Assembly (NCBI GenBank): GCA_015657535.1
Contig: JADHZB010001632.1
Location: forward strand, 27,252 to 91,251
Source of the DNA: Nephromyces sp. MM_2019
Taxonomy: Eukaryota > Apicomplexa > Aconoidasida > Nephromycida
Direction: 5' to 3'
DNA: 64,000 bases
In this document: piece by piece, positions 63,337-64,000 of the stretch
How positions within the stretch are numbered: position 1 is the first letter of the stretch
Layout of the letters: the number at the start of each line of letters is the position of its first letter
The notes under the pieces: generated by a model
What the model was told of the DNA's origin: nothing
The model's input: only the letters and a program-made list of their open reading frames with translations
Database searches by the model: none
Translations under genes and position numbers: made by a program

Positions 63337-64000
63337 ATGACTTCACTCCACAAAAGTTTTGCCCTTCTTTTTTCTCGAAAGGAGGGGGCGGATGAAGCAG
63401 AGGGAAATCAATTAGTTAACGAGATATTTGTCATCTTACGGAAATATGCATTTTCTGTTCACGGGTTTATGGATGATCGACTTCGACTCCCATTGTGGCT
63501 TTTATTATTGGGAATCCCTCTTACGAGGATTGCTGAGCTTTGGATGTTTGAATGCAAGTTTGAGAAAGCAATCATAGATTACCAAGCAGAGATGCTTGAC
63601 GCACATAAATGCAGTGCGGAGTCAGTTAGCTTAATTAAGGGTTCTTACGGAAAGAAATCCGTGTTACCTGCATCTTCATTGCTTAGTACTGCCTCTGAAG
63701 TAGCACGGGGAAACGAATTAAAAGAAGGAGAAATCTTTGACGAAGTCATCGATGGGGGTTTTCCAGGGGAGTCTGCAAAATCAGTGAACGACATTATTCA
63801 GTGTGCGACTTCCAAAGAGCATTACGGGCGTGCGAGGAAGCTTTTTACCAACAGTAACGCAGGTAATAGCTCTAGCCCCAGAGCAGCGGTATTACACGAG
63901 TTGCTAGAGATTCACGAGAAATTTGGGGTGTTTTCTATTGGTTTCTACGTATTAACCAAGTTAATAGAGATTCACGAGAAATTTGGGGTGTTTTCTATTG
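63337..64000 (+). CDS. Unknown protein with a hydrophobic segment, 3' end outside window
   Basis: An ATG at 63337 opens a frame that stays open to the window edge (221 codons). An acceptor-like TTATCAG ends at 63327 and is in phase, so the ATG may instead be internal. The N-terminal part contains a helix-like LVNEIFVILRKYAF and one clear hydrophobic stretch (LPLWLLLLGIPL, about residues 52-63). It then turns charged and Ser-rich. The last 34 codons contain a 20-residue near-perfect repeat beginning LLEIHEKFGVFSIG and LIEIHEKFGVFSIG. No family is recognised; a membrane-associated protein is the most that can be said. Confidence 0.7.
   Translation, partial: MTSLHKSFALLFSRKEGADEAEGNQLVNEIFVILRKYAFSVHGFMDDRLRLPLWLLLLGIPLTRIAELWMFECKFEKAIIDYQAEMLDAHKCSAESVSLIKGSYGKKSVLPASSLLSTASEVARGNELKEGEIFDEVIDGGFPGESAKSVNDIIQCATSKEHYGRARKLFTNSNAGNSSSPRAAVLHELLEIHEKFGVFSIGFYVLTKLIEIHEKFGVFSI
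63901..64000 (+). repeat. 60-bp tandem duplication at the window edge
   Basis: Bases 63901-63940 and 63961-64000 differ at only two positions. The period of 60 keeps the reading frame. The second copy is cut by the window end. Confidence 0.9.

Overview
The window is nuclear DNA from an intron-rich eukaryote. Coding regions are broken into many short exons joined by GT-AG introns of about 100 bases to 4 kb. Intergenic DNA is AT-rich, and there are no operons, Shine-Dalgarno sites or bacterial-type genes. Gene content (a flagellar-type EF-hand protein, a PP2A catalytic subunit, RPS15, CWF18, an ER DnaJ-thioredoxin protein) and style suggest a protist, plausibly an apicomplexan or other alveolate; that assignment is inference. 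Most gene models were built by hand: I looked for acceptor and donor sites and required every intron phase to agree, using family conservation where a family was recognised. Layout: (1) 1-4968 (+) is the 3' part of a large multi-pass membrane protein of unknown family. (2) 5207-5873 (+) is a possible tiny tail-anchored protein. (3) 9324-17050 (+) is a six-exon, 227-residue EF-hand protein. (4) 18270-25771 (-) is a 13-exon, roughly 777-residue protein with a TerD-like beta-sandwich, a Ser/Asn-rich linker and a long coiled coil; it is the most novel object here. (5) 27180-27474 (+) is a weak two-exon candidate. (6) 30890-31348 (+) is an acidic Glu-Gly-Asp/Asn repeat ORF. (7) 31821-37289 (-) is an eight-exon PP2A catalytic subunit with an N-terminal extension. 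(8) 41414-43438 (+) is RPS15 (uS19), whose first coding exon is only the ATG. (9) 43547-43822 (+) holds two exons resembling a UAS domain. (10) 45125-47407 (-) is the spliceosomal protein CWF18/CCDC12. (11) 50895-58027 (-) is a 12-exon DnaJ plus thioredoxin-fold ER protein; a 60-N assembly gap lies in one of its introns, inside a 10-bp satellite. (12) 63337-64000 (+) is the start of a further gene that runs off the window and ends in a 60-bp tandem duplication. The genes are independent housekeeping or cell-biology genes with no evident shared pathway. CA/TG microsatellites and minisatellites are dense from about 29.7 to 60 kb and nearly absent in the first 28 kb and the last 3.5 kb, which is the strongest large-scale texture of the window.
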